This document shows positions 18,338 to 26,078 of a stretch of 39,154 bases of DNA, in pieces. The position numbers were made by a program, and so were the translations under genes. This DNA comes from Flavobacteriales bacterium (GTDB lineage Bacteria; Bacteroidota; Bacteroidia; Flavobacteriales_F; PHOS-HE28): positions 1 to 39,154 of the forward strand of contig JADKCV010000035.1 of assembly GCA_016718655.1 (NCBI GenBank), written 5' to 3'. How positions within the stretch are numbered: position 1 is the first letter of the stretch; each line of letters starts with the position of its first letter. The notes below the pieces were generated by a model. That model did not search any database. It worked only from the letters and a program-made list of their open reading frames with translations, and was not told where the DNA came from.

Positions 18338-20272
18338 ATGCGTCATCTGCTCATCGCCCTGTTCGTTCTTGTGTCCATCGCCACTTCCGCGAAGGAACAA
18401 CCCGTCATCACCACCATCAGCGCCGTCAAGGTCTTCCTCAGTGGTGCCGAGGTGACGCGCACCGGCAAGGCCGATCTGCCGAAGGGCACGGCAACGCTTG
18501 TGTTCGCCGGGCTCAGCGAGGAGGTCGATCCGTCCAACATCCAGGTCAGTGGGAGCGGGGCCTTCACCATCCTGGGCGTGCAGCACCGGCTGAATTATTT
18601 GGAGCAGCAGCAGGACCGTGCGGAGGTGACCGTGTTCAAGGACCGCATCGCGACCTTGGAAGCGGACATCGAACGCGAGAACAGCCTGCTCGCAGTGGTG
18701 GAGAAGGAGGATGCGCGCTTGAGCAAGAACGAGGTGGTGGCCGGGGAGCAAGGGCTGACATTGGCGCAACTGCAAAGCATCAACGAGTACCTGCGTGGTC
18801 GTCAGGAGTCCATCGCCATCAAGCGGATCGCGATCCGACACACGATCACCACGCTGAACGAGGAGCTGGGCAAGGTGAAGCTGCAACTCACCCAGATCCA
18901 GGGCAAGAAGACGCGCCCCAACAGCGAGGTGGTGGTGGAGGTGAGCGCCAATGCCGCCGTGAGCGCCACGCTCACGCTGAAGTATATGGTTCAAAGCGCC
19001 GGCTGGAGTCCCACTTATGACATCCGCGTAGCCGACATCACCAAGCCCATGGAGCTGACCTACAAAGCGCAGGTGTACCAGAGCACCGGCGAGGACTGGG
19101 ACAAGGTGCAGCTGGCCCTGAGCAGCGGCGAGCCGAACCGGGATGCCATCATGCCCACACTCTACCCTTGGCGGTTGGACTTCGGTACCCCGCGTCAGGC
19201 ACCTGTGGCGAACGTGCAGCCCGGCTTCAACCCCAACGTCCGCGACGTACGTGGCATCATCCGCGATGCTTCCACGGGTGAACCGCTGCCCTTCGTGAAT
19301 GTGATCCTCTCCGATGTGAACGGCCAGACCATCAACGGCACCACCAGCAACATCGACGGCTACTATGCCATCGCAGTGCCCGTGAACGGCCGTAACCTGC
19401 GCTTTGAGTTCATCGGTTATGGCACACAGCACATGGCCATCACCTCCGGATCGATGAACGTGAACATGGCGGAGAATGCGACACAGTTGAGCGAGGTGGT
19501 GATCGCGACCGGAGGGACGCCCGCCAGCTACGGTTATGTGCCCGGAGTTCAAATGAAAAGCGTCCAGCGCATACGCAAACAGCGAGGTGAGCAGGAGGCT
19601 CTGCTCTTTGATAAAGTTGAACTCGCCAATGCCTCTATTGCAATAGGAGAGGTCACCGAAAGGGCCACCAGCTTTGAGTTCGCCATCAGCGTGCCATACA
19701 CCATCCCCAGCGATGGCAAGAACCACCAGGTGGGCGTGCAGGAGCAGCAGCTCACCAGCACCTACAAGTACTATTGCACGCCGAAGCTGGACCTTGATGC
19801 GTTCCTCTTCGCGCAGGTCACGGGCTGGGAGGGCCTGAACCTCCTGGCAGGCCCGGCCTACATCTACTTCGAGGGCACCTACGTGGGCGAGAGCCTGCTG
19901 GACCTGGCCGGTGTGGGCGACACCTTGGACATCAGCCTGGGCCGCGACCAAGGGGTCACCGTGCAGCGCACCAAGCGCAAGGACTTCAGCCAGCGGCAGG
20001 TGGTGGGCGGCAAACGCGTGGAGAGCGTGGGCTGGGAGATCGCCGTGCGCAACAACAAAGCGCAGGCCATCGAACTGGTGATCACCGACCAATATCCCCT
20101 TGCCGCCCGCAGCGAGATCGAGGTGAAGCTGGATGAGGCCGGCGGTGCTGCGGTGAACACGGAGAAGGGCTTCCTCACTTGGAAGGTGAAGGTGGAACCG
20201 CGCACCAACCAGAAGTGGAGCTTCGGTTATAGCGTGAAGGTGCCCAAGGAACAGCCGGTGGTGCTGGAATGA
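18338..20272 (+). CDS. DUF4139 (MuiA-like) secreted protein with an inserted CarboxypepD_reg-like domain
   Basis: The 644-residue protein starts at ATG 18338, where a signal peptide begins (MRHLLIALFVLVSIATSA). The N-terminal DUF4140 domain (about 25-110) is followed by a coiled coil (about 95-190) and a DUF4139 domain that continues to the C-terminus, the arrangement of the mucoidy-inhibitor MuiA-like family. Within DUF4139, residues 303-388 form a carboxypeptidase regulatory-like beta-sandwich: it opens with DVRGIIRDASTGEPLPFVNV and ends with LSEVVI, exactly like the N-terminal plug extension of SusC-type TonB-dependent receptors. The insert splits the DUF4139 sequence after a block ending in WRLDFGTP. 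The gene follows the prenyltransferase after 110 bases and is probably transcribed separately. Molecular function is unknown; a periplasmic or surface location is expected. Confidence 0.88.
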   Translation: MRHLLIALFVLVSIATSAKEQPVITTISAVKVFLSGAEVTRTGKADLPKGTATLVFAGLSEEVDPSNIQVSGSGAFTILGVQHRLNYLEQQQDRAEVTVFKDRIATLEADIERENSLLAVVEKEDARLSKNEVVAGEQGLTLAQLQSINEYLRGRQESIAIKRIAIRHTITTLNEELGKVKLQLTQIQGKKTRPNSEVVVEVSANAAVSATLTLKYMVQSAGWSPTYDIRVADITKPMELTYKAQVYQSTGEDWDKVQLALSSGEPNRDAIMPTLYPWRLDFGTPRQAPVANVQPGFNPNVRDVRGIIRDASTGEPLPFVNVILSDVNGQTINGTTSNIDGYYAIAVPVNGRNLRFEFIGYGTQHMAITSGSMNVNMAENATQLSEVVIATGGTPASYGYVPGVQMKSVQRIRKQRGEQEALLFDKVELANASIAIGEVTERATSFEFAISVPYTIPSDGKNHQVGVQEQQLTSTYKYYCTPKLDLDAFLFAQVTGWEGLNLLAGPAYIYFEGTYVGESLLDLAGVGDTLDISLGRDQGVTVQRTKRKDFSQRQVVGGKRVESVGWEIAVRNNKAQAIELVITDQYPLAARSEIEVKLDEAGGAAVNTEKGFLTWKVKVEPRTNQKWSFGYSVKVPKEQPVVLE

Positions 20273-20329
20273 CGGATCGGGAGGCGCTCACCACTTAGGA
20301 AGGCCCTTTCCTGTTCACTGGCCTTCACC

Positions 20330-20677
20330 TCATCCCTTGGGTGGTACGATCCTGGTAGGGATCAACCACTTGGGTGATACGTTCCGCCACGCCAGGTCCA
20401 AGGCATATCGGAAGGAACGTTCGCCCACCGCGCCCAGGTCCACGTTGGTCCAACCGTGAAGGCCCCATTTGTTGGGCACCGGGCTGAAAGCGTCCGGCTG
20501 TTCCTCGCTGAGCGTGGCCTGTTGCTCGCGGGTGAGCTTCAATACGGCCCGTTCCTCCATCACCCACCAGGTACAATAGATCTTCTTCTTCACGCTGAAG
20601 GCCGGTTTTCCGAAGTGGTCCTTCTCGGCCGTACCCGGCATATCCAAGGCCATCGCACGGACCAGCGCTGCTTCCAT
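20330..20677 (-). CDS. MmcQ/YjbR family protein
   Basis: This 115-residue protein starts at ATG 20677. It matches the MmcQ/YjbR (DUF419) family along its whole length: GTAEKDHFGKPAFSV near residues 15-29, a KIYCTWW strand, a VLKLT strand, and the C-terminal helix FRYALDLAWRNV that ends with a basic Pro tail. The family has a cyclohydrolase-like/DNA-binding-like fold without an established role and is normally about 110-120 residues, so the gene is complete. It is convergent with the DUF4139 gene (57-base gap) and divergent from the small gene at 20739 (61-base gap), standing as a single-gene transcript. A weak TACCTTTC element lies just before its start on the minus strand. Confidence 0.88.
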   Translation of the reverse strand: MEAALVRAMALDMPGTAEKDHFGKPAFSVKKKIYCTWWVMEERAVLKLTREQQATLSEEQPDAFSPVPNKWGLHGWTNVDLGAVGERSFRYALDLAWRNVSPKWLIPTRIVPPKG

Positions 20678-20738
20678 GGTGGAAAGGTAGGAAGCAGGTG
20701 GTCCGTGTCCAGCGGTCGGTTACCTTCACCGTACGATC

Positions 20739-21125
20739 ATGGACCGCATCACCACCCGCCTGGCCGACATGATGATCACCGAAGATGGGAAGGTGATCGA
20801 GGTGCATTATCGCGAAGGGCTTGATCTGGATGTGGAGGGACTGATGGAGGTGCAGCTAAGACGGTGTGAATTGACCACGGAACGCTGTGCGATGATCGGC
20901 TTCTTCCAAGCAGGAACACTATCCGATCTTGAGGTGATGAAGGTGGACTACTTCGGGTTGACGAACGCGAACGAACAGCTCACCGCGTTGGCCATCGTCA
21001 CTGAGGACGACCTAGGAGCCTCGATGTCCAGCATCTATTACACCTACCACCCACAGACCTTTCCCACACGCATCTTCCGCAGCGGGGATGAAGCACGTGC
21101 CTGGGTGAAGGAGGTAATGGCTTGA
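20739..21125 (+). CDS. Small cytoplasmic protein of unknown function, STAS-like pattern
   Basis: The 128-residue protein starts at ATG 20739. It has an N-terminal alternation of short strands and helices (MMITEDGKVIEVHYREGLDLD) and a second alpha/beta part (QLTALAIVTEDDLGASM) and ends in a helix containing EARAWVKEVMA. The pattern resembles the short SpoIIAA/STAS-like or DUF7793-like proteins common in Bacteroidota, in which a GLDLDVEGLMEV-type segment follows the first strands, but this is a pattern judgement only. No signal peptide or membrane segment. Its stop (21123-21125) directly abuts the stop of the convergent methyltransferase gene (21126-21128), leaving no intergenic base. Confidence 0.7.
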   Translation: MDRITTRLADMMITEDGKVIEVHYREGLDLDVEGLMEVQLRRCELTTERCAMIGFFQAGTLSDLEVMKVDYFGLTNANEQLTALAIVTEDDLGASMSSIYYTYHPQTFPTRIFRSGDEARAWVKEVMA

Positions 21126-21767
21126 TCAAGCGACGCGCTGTGCGGTGATGAGCACATCCGTGGTGGGAGAACCGTCGCGGCCTGGATACGACACCCGTTG
21201 CACCGCACGCACCGCGAAACCCGCTTCCGTGAGCGCCGTGGTGAGGAACTCGACTTGGTAGTACGTGGTGTAGGTGGCTTCTCCTTTACCGTCGCTGGGC
21301 TTCTTGAACCCGCTCTTGGCCGGATCGTCCTCCATAGTGCTCACGTAGAAGACCCCCTGCGGATGGAGTATGGCCCCAGCATCGCGGAACAGGGTTTCGG
21401 TCTCCTTCGCTGTGAGGTAAGGCAGGCAGAAGCCACACAGGATGCCATGAAAGGAACGCTGGAGCGACCCGATCTTGCGTGCATCGAGTAGCTGGAACTG
21501 CGCTTCAGGGCAAGTGACGCGTGCCAACTCCAGCATCCGGGGGGCGAGGTCCGTACCCAGGATGTCCAGATCGGGACGTCGATCCAACAGGTAGCGGGTG
21601 ATGTTCCCGGGCCCGCAAGCGAGTTCCAGCACGCTTGATCCGCTGGTCGGCAGCAGGTCCAAGAATCCATCGAAGGACGTGTGATACAAGCTGGTATCCA
21701 TGAACAGTTCGCGGTAGCGCTCCGCCGCTGCATCGAACACCCGTATGGCGATGGGATTATGGTCCAT
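21126..21767 (-). CDS. Class I SAM-dependent methyltransferase
   Basis: The 213-residue protein starts at ATG 21767. It contains the SAM-binding motif ELACGPGN at 48-55, a strand-2 acidic end (LGTDLAPRMLELA), QLLDARKIGS as the adenine-contacting region, and a post-motif FHGILCGFCLPYL, followed by a typical C-terminal beta-hairpin. It is a normal-length Methyltransf_25/11-type enzyme; the substrate cannot be told from sequence. The N-terminus (YRELFMDTSLYHTSFDGFLDLLP) is of the type found in small-molecule rather than nucleic-acid methyltransferases. It is convergent with the gene ending at 21125 with no spacing, and lies downstream of the T9SS gene that ends at 21845, in the same direction (77-base gap). 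Confidence 0.88.
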   Translation of the reverse strand: MDHNPIAIRVFDAAAERYRELFMDTSLYHTSFDGFLDLLPTSGSSVLELACGPGNITRYLLDRRPDLDILGTDLAPRMLELARVTCPEAQFQLLDARKIGSLQRSFHGILCGFCLPYLTAKETETLFRDAGAILHPQGVFYVSTMEDDPAKSGFKKPSDGKGEATYTTYYQVEFLTTALTEAGFAVRAVQRVSYPGRDGSPTTDVLITAQRVA

Positions 21768-21844
21768 TTACGATCAGGAATGCGGTTCACCCGAGGATCA
21801 GGAGCGACCAGGCGCACCCAAGCGACGCGAATGAGCGTTGGACA

Positions 21845-22948
21845 TCAGTCCTTGACGAACGACCGTCGACCACCATCGCCGAAATGCACGAGGTAGGATC
21901 CGGGCACAAGTCCTGCGATGTCCAAGTGCGATGTTCGCTTGCCTTCAAGCACGGTCCGTCCCTGCAGGTCCGTCACCCACACGTGTTCAAGTGCACCGCC
22001 TGACCAGAACAGCACATCCGTTGCAGGCACGGGCCACACTCGTCGTTCACTCACCGTACCCTCTCGATCATCGACCCCGGTGAACGACCCGACGGTGATG
22101 ACGGTGTCCACACTATTGCAAAGAACGTCAGGTGTGAACACGACCAGGTAGTCTCCAGGGGCAAGATCGGTCCAGGTCGCCGTGGTGCCGGGTTGCGGAG
22201 GGCCGACCGGTGCCACCTCATCAGGCCAGGTGTAGAGCATCAAACCACCGGAAAGCGGCATGGGAGGTGGGGAGAGCATTCCCGGGGCCGCCAGGATATC
22301 CGTGACCGTGATCATACCGTCGTTCGAGCCGGTCGAAGGTTCCGCCCAGTATTCGATCTCTGCATCGAGGGCGAAGCTCACCACGGCTTCACCGTACGCG
22401 GTCGAACCACATGCCGAGCGGTCCACAAGATACGTCTGGTAGGTATGGCCGAAGGGAAGCCAATCCCAATAGGCAAGCGTGGCACAAATATCCACTGGCG
22501 TTATGCTGTCCATGGCGATGCCGTCCTGAAGCAGGTGGATCACTGTGGAATCACCATACACATGGCAGTTATAACCGTTGAACATGGAAGCACAATAGGG
22601 AAGTTCCGCCCAGATCTCCACCGTTATCGCTCCAGCATACACGAACACGTTCTGGTTCAAGTCCCAAGCCAACTGCTCGATCTCGAAGTATACCGTGTCC
22701 TGCGGAACGGAGTTGTCGAAGATCACTACATGGTGCGCACCTACAGTGAGGCTATCTGTGTCCAAAGAGGTATCTCCATTGTCCCATTGGCAACTTGGTA
22801 CTAGTGGGATCCCGTTTGCACAATTTTCATAGTCCAGCACGGCGTGGCCCAACGTATCCGGCCAAACCGGGTGAGCCTTCCAAACACACGCCTGTCCCCA
22901 TCCATGGACGGCACAGAATATGACCAGCACACTGAGGATCTGGCGCAT
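21845..22948 (-). CDS. Secreted protein with T9SS type A sorting domain (paralogue A)
   Basis: The 367-residue protein starts at ATG 22948 with a signal peptide (MRQILSVLVIFCAVHGWGQ). The central part (about 20-300) is made of Cys-containing beta-rich segments without a recognised enzyme motif. The last 66 or so residues form a type IX secretion C-terminal domain: RRVWPVPATDVLFWSGG, WVTDLQGRTVLEG and a final LVPGSYLVHFGDGGRRSFVKD-type strand, which would direct export and attachment at the cell surface. It is paralogous to the gene at 23674-24780 over its full length, including the shared WPDTLG, EIEQLAWDLNQNVF, HTYQTYVVD-like and sorting-domain blocks. The two sorting domains are almost identical at the DNA level, whereas the central parts have diverged. 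Function unknown; probably a surface adhesin or matrix protein. Confidence 0.85.
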   Translation of the reverse strand: MRQILSVLVIFCAVHGWGQACVWKAHPVWPDTLGHAVLDYENCANGIPLVPSCQWDNGDTSLDTDSLTVGAHHVVIFDNSVPQDTVYFEIEQLAWDLNQNVFVYAGAITVEIWAELPYCASMFNGYNCHVYGDSTVIHLLQDGIAMDSITPVDICATLAYWDWLPFGHTYQTYLVDRSACGSTAYGEAVVSFALDAEIEYWAEPSTGSNDGMITVTDILAAPGMLSPPPMPLSGGLMLYTWPDEVAPVGPPQPGTTATWTDLAPGDYLVVFTPDVLCNSVDTVITVGSFTGVDDREGTVSERRVWPVPATDVLFWSGGALEHVWVTDLQGRTVLEGKRTSHLDIAGLVPGSYLVHFGDGGRRSFVKD

Positions 22949-23149
22949 CGTAGGTGTAGGGTTTCGTTCCATCGTTCAGATAGAAGACGAAGAAGTTATT
23001 ATGGGTTGCCTTGAACAGTTCCTGACTGCCTGCCTTCGACCTCCCGATCTCCGCAGTGGGCTTTGCCTCCTTCTGCGGTAGTGTGGTTCCCAGGCAAAGC
23101 GCGCAGATCCTCCACTTACGGATGGGCAAAGCTTTTGAGAAAGGCAACT

Positions 23150-23517
23150 TCACCCCACCCAAACGATCCCGTCCTCACCGATGCGCACCAACCGCTCCTT
23201 GTACAGCGCACCGAGCGCCTTCTTGAAGGCCTTCTTGCTGATGCCGAACTCGGCGTGGATGTCCTCGGCCGAACTCTTATCACTGAGCGGAAGGAAGCCT
23301 TTCGCCTCCAGACGCTTGGCCAGCAGCGCGGTGTGGGCATCGATGTATTGCCGGTAGCCGATGGGCTGCAGCACGATGTCCAGCTTCCCGTCGGGACGGA
23401 CGGTCTTCACGTAGCCGGTCAGGCGGTCGCCCACGGATACGGGTTTGAACACTTCGTTGGCATGGACGAGGCCGTGGTGTCTGTTGTTCTCGATCACGGA
23501 AAGGCCCAGGTCGCTCA
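23150..23517. repeat. Duplicated segment, copy 1 of the cvfB 3' region
   Basis: This stretch aligns without gaps to 26575-26940 at about 95-96% identity by eye. Similarity begins at the shared TCACCCCACCCA just at the stop codon and ends abruptly after CCCAGGTCGCT, beyond which the sequences are unrelated. The second copy is the 3' end of the complete cvfB gene, so this copy is the derived one. Confidence 0.75.
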
Positions 23518-23584
23518 TGTTCACGGCGCTACCACCGATCAAACCAGCGAGGACAGCGAGAACGTTCTGCCGTACAGGATGCAT
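23150..23584 (-). CDS. Truncated CvfB copy: last S1-like domain plus winged helix
   Basis: The frame can start at ATG 23584 (144 residues) or ATG 23518 (122 residues, MSDLGLSVIENN). From SDLGL onward it matches residues 157-277 of the full-length CvfB protein encoded at 26575-27408, with a single replacement (Glu for Val in SVIENN). It therefore keeps the last S1-type RNA-binding domain and the C-terminal winged-helix domain (GISKKAFKKALGALYKERLV) and lacks the first S1 domains. By my hand count the aligned 366 bases differ at about 16 positions, of which only one changes an amino acid, so the fragment appears to have been under protein-level selection. The extra N-terminal residues from 23584 (MHPVRQNVLAVLAGLIGG) have no counterpart in CvfB. 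It sits between two paralogous T9SS genes. Confidence 0.7.
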   Translation of the reverse strand: MHPVRQNVLAVLAGLIGGSAVNMSDLGLSVIENNRHHGLVHANEVFKPVSVGDRLTGYVKTVRPDGKLDIVLQPIGYRQYIDAHTALLAKRLEAKGFLPLSDKSSAEDIHAEFGISKKAFKKALGALYKERLVRIGEDGIVWVG

Positions 23585-23673
23585 TCGGGAGTGTTGAGGC
23601 CCATGAAAGTAGCGTGTTCTCCGGATCGGGAGAATTGGCGAGGCTTACCTGCCACGCGAATGAGCGGCGGACA

Positions 23674-24780
23674 TCAGTCCTTGACGAACGACCGTCGACC
23701 GCCATCGTCGAAATGCACGAGGTAGGATCCGGGCACAAGTCCTGCGATGTCCAATTGCGATGTTCGATTGCCTTCAAGCACAATCCGACCTTGAAGGTCC
23801 GTGACCCATACCCGCTCTTGCACCCCTCCGGACCAGAACAGGACATCCGTGGCAGGAACGGGCCACACTCGCCGGTCGGTCGGGTCCGCTGTCAGATCAT
23901 CAACCCCGGTGAAATATCCGATGGTGATGATACTGTCCGCTGCACTGCATAGCAGGTCAGGCGTGAAGGTCAGGAGGTATTCACCGGCTGCTAGTCCTTG
24001 CCACGTGCCGCTCGTTCCAGGAATAGTCGGACCCACCGGCTCCACGTTATCGGGCCATGTGAACAAGGCGAGTGCACCGGTCAGTGGAAGTGGCGGTGAA
24101 GCTGGGTCGGTGTCATCCGGTACCACGGCCGTGACGGTCAAGCTGCCATCATTGCCCGATACCGTTGGTTCAGATACCAATTCGAAAAACGCCCCTCCGA
24201 GCGAATAGCTGAACACCGGCTCCCCATATCCGAACGAGCCGCAACCCGAATGGTCCACCACGTAGGTCTGGTAGGTGTGGCCCGCAGGCAGCCCGGTCCA
24301 TTGATGGCGCACACCTAGGCAAGAAGCCGGGGACAAGCTGTCGATCGCCACTCCGTCCTGCAGCAAATAAACAAGCGTCGAATCGGGGTCGATCGGACAA
24401 TGATGCCCATCGAAGAGTAATGAAGGGCAGTAGGGTACCTCAGCGGCGATACTCACAGCGATCTCGCCTGCATATAGGAACACGTTCTGGTTGAGGTCCC
24501 AGGCCAATTGTTCGATCTCGAAGTCCAAGGTCTCCACAGGATCCTGATCGACATACAGTACTACGCTATGCGCACCCACCGAAAGGTCATCCGTGTACCA
24601 GTCGGTATCACCGTTGTCCCAAAGCACACTGGTGATCTGGGTACCTGACCCGCATTCGGTGCTGCTCACATACGCCGAACCCAAGGTGTCCGGCCAGACC
24701 GGATGTGACTTGTACGGTCCACATTGGCTATGAGCGACCCCTGTAAGGAGTAGGACGGTCGCGGTGGTGATCAAGCGCAT
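23674..24780 (-). CDS. Secreted protein with T9SS type A sorting domain (paralogue B)
   Basis: The 368-residue protein starts at ATG 24780 with a signal peptide (MRLITTATVLLLTGVAHSQ). It has the same organisation as paralogue A at 21845-22948: a Cys-containing N-terminal block with HPVWPDTLG, a WDNGDT turn, EIEQLAWDLNQNVFLYAG, an HTYQTYVVDHSGCGSFGYGE segment, a Pro-rich middle, LFTWPDNVEPVG, then the T9SS domain (RRVWPVPATDVLFWSGG to RRSFVKD). The protein is expected to be exported through the outer membrane and attached to the surface. The last roughly 125 bases of coding sequence, plus a few bases beyond the stop, are far more similar to paralogue A than the rest of the gene is. Function unknown. 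Confidence 0.85.
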   Translation of the reverse strand: MRLITTATVLLLTGVAHSQCGPYKSHPVWPDTLGSAYVSSTECGSGTQITSVLWDNGDTDWYTDDLSVGAHSVVLYVDQDPVETLDFEIEQLAWDLNQNVFLYAGEIAVSIAAEVPYCPSLLFDGHHCPIDPDSTLVYLLQDGVAIDSLSPASCLGVRHQWTGLPAGHTYQTYVVDHSGCGSFGYGEPVFSYSLGGAFFELVSEPTVSGNDGSLTVTAVVPDDTDPASPPLPLTGALALFTWPDNVEPVGPTIPGTSGTWQGLAAGEYLLTFTPDLLCSAADSIITIGYFTGVDDLTADPTDRRVWPVPATDVLFWSGGVQERVWVTDLQGRIVLEGNRTSQLDIAGLVPGSYLVHFDDGGRRSFVKD

Positions 24781-24922
24781 GAGCTTTCCACTTAGGTGCA
24801 TGGATATGACGTTCGGTCGGACAAAGGTTGCCTATGCAGCAGCATCTCATTTGCTTCAGCGCACTGCTGAGCGCCCCCGTCAAAACAGAGGCCATTGCAC
24901 AACCCACCGAGCCCACCAGAGG

Positions 24923-24955
24923 AGAGTCGCCCCGCAGCCTTTCCACGGGGGCTCT
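24923..24955 (-). terminator. Stem-loop downstream of the gene at 24960
   Basis: On the plus strand AGAGTCGCCCCG (24923-24934) can pair with CGGGGGCTCT (24946-24955) across an 11-base loop, with a one- to two-base bulge. It begins 5 bases past the stop of the minus-strand gene at 24960, where a transcription terminator is expected. The minus-strand side lacks a clear T run, so this is a tentative call. Confidence 0.35.
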
Positions 24956-24959
24956 TTCC

Positions 24960-25457
24960 TCAGTGCGTCCTATGCTTCAGGCGGTCCGTGATCAGCGTCG
25001 CCCATTTGTCCGCGAACTGGGACTCGCCGTTCAGTTGCCCGTTGGCGACATCGTGGAAGAGTATGAACCGGATCTCGCTGCGCCCCTTTTCCTTGGGCAG
25101 GAAGCAGAGCTCGACCCGTTCAATTGTCACTTCACCGACTCGGCCCTGACCGGAACGCGTCGCCCTCAGCACCTGGCAGGCCCGTATCTCCGTGAGGTCC
25201 GCGTGCTGCGTGGTGATGCCTTGTTGCTGCTTGCTGGCGAAATACAGGGCGTTGTGCTTCGTGTCCAGGCCAACGGCCACTTCGCTGCAGATCTCGTGTT
25301 GGTCCACATGTCCATGATGGTGTTTCGCGATGCCTTGCAAGGCTGCCAGCAAACGTTTCCATTTCAGTGCCCTGCTTCGGTGGTCAACAATAAAAGGCAG
25401 TGCGCAAAGGCTGAGTGCGATTGACGCGAACACGGCGGTAGCCAGATCCATTTCCAT
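24960..25457 (-). CDS. Membrane-anchored protein of unknown function
   Basis: The 165-residue form starts at Met of MEMDLATAVFASIALSLCAL (25457). A longer frame to 25523 would put a polar stretch before the membrane helix and is less likely. One N-terminal transmembrane helix (about 5-26) is followed by a basic segment (RSRALKWKRLLAALQGIAKHH), so the remaining soluble part probably faces the cytoplasm. That part is an alpha/beta domain with GLDTKHNALYF, a strand QVLRATRSGQG and an ELCFLPKE-type strand, and ends with QFADKWATLITDRLKHR. The pattern is of a conserved Bacteroidota protein but I cannot name it. A stem-loop follows its stop. It lies 108 bases after the signal-peptide gene at 25566 in the same direction. 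Confidence 0.7.
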   Translation of the reverse strand: MEMDLATAVFASIALSLCALPFIVDHRSRALKWKRLLAALQGIAKHHHGHVDQHEICSEVAVGLDTKHNALYFASKQQQGITTQHADLTEIRACQVLRATRSGQGRVGEVTIERVELCFLPKEKGRSEIRFILFHDVANGQLNGESQFADKWATLITDRLKHRTH

Positions 25458-25565
25458 TTTCAAGAGATTGGTGGTCCATAAAAAGTCCGATGGGCTGCGC
25501 ATCAAGCGGCAACCGGGTCTCATTGTCCGATCGCCGCAATGGGGCGAGGACTTCTCAGGAAAGAC

Positions 25566-25937
25566 TCACCAGTAGGTGTGGAATGGGAAGATCAGCTCGG
25601 CTCGCCGAAGGGCAAGTAGCAGGCTTCGCGAAGCCTCTACCTGATGAACGAATGCCGTTCGCTCGTTCCGTTCATGTACCCGTGTGCACGCTATGGACCC
25701 GCTGACCGGATCCTTGGATCCCGCAGCGGAAGGACCCCTGAAGAGATCCACCGAACCCTCCGTCTGCGAGGTATGGTGCAGGAACAGGCCCGTGGGACCT
25801 GAAATGGTATTTCCTGTGGGTGGCGACTGCTCACCATGCAACACCGAAGTGCTATCCGCGCGCACCATATGGCCCATCGCCAGGCAATAGAGCGCTGCCA
25901 GCAGCAGCAGAGCGGTATGCAGACCAGCCTTTTTCAC
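25566..25937 (-). CDS. Small secreted or membrane-anchored protein of unknown function
   Basis: The 123-residue frame starts with GTG 25937 (read as Met: MKKAGLHTALLLLAALYCLAMG), which gives a good signal peptide or anchor preceded by two lysines. No ATG lies at a better position. The middle is polar and low in predicted structure. The C-terminus LALRRAELIFPFHTYW resembles the aromatic Phe-Pro-Phe-His ending of a group of short Bacteroidota proteins, which is a weak recollection and not a family call. It is co-directional with the genes at 26079 and 24960. The upstream side contains TTGACA on the minus strand, but without a matching -10 element. Confidence 0.6.
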   Translation of the reverse strand: MKKAGLHTALLLLAALYCLAMGHMVRADSTSVLHGEQSPPTGNTISGPTGLFLHHTSQTEGSVDLFRGPSAAGSKDPVSGSIACTRVHERNERTAFVHQVEASRSLLLALRRAELIFPFHTYW

Positions 25938-26078
25938 GGACGTGTGGTTGCCTTAGGCAGTGTCAACTTGGGGTTTGGGGGGCGAAGGTAGCTGGCGGGG
26001 GGCGGTGGCCACTATTCCGAAGATGCTGCTGGTGGACCATAGCCTTTGTCAGGGGCTGGCTTCAACAGGGCACCTACA

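Noticed and set aside
18296..20092. Long minus-strand open frame opposite the DUF4139 gene
   Set aside because: Antisense shadow. The plus strand has a signal peptide and recognisable domains.
25950..25975. TTGACA upstream of the small secreted protein gene (minus strand)
   Set aside because: No matching -10 box, and the housekeeping sigma factor of Bacteroidota uses different elements.
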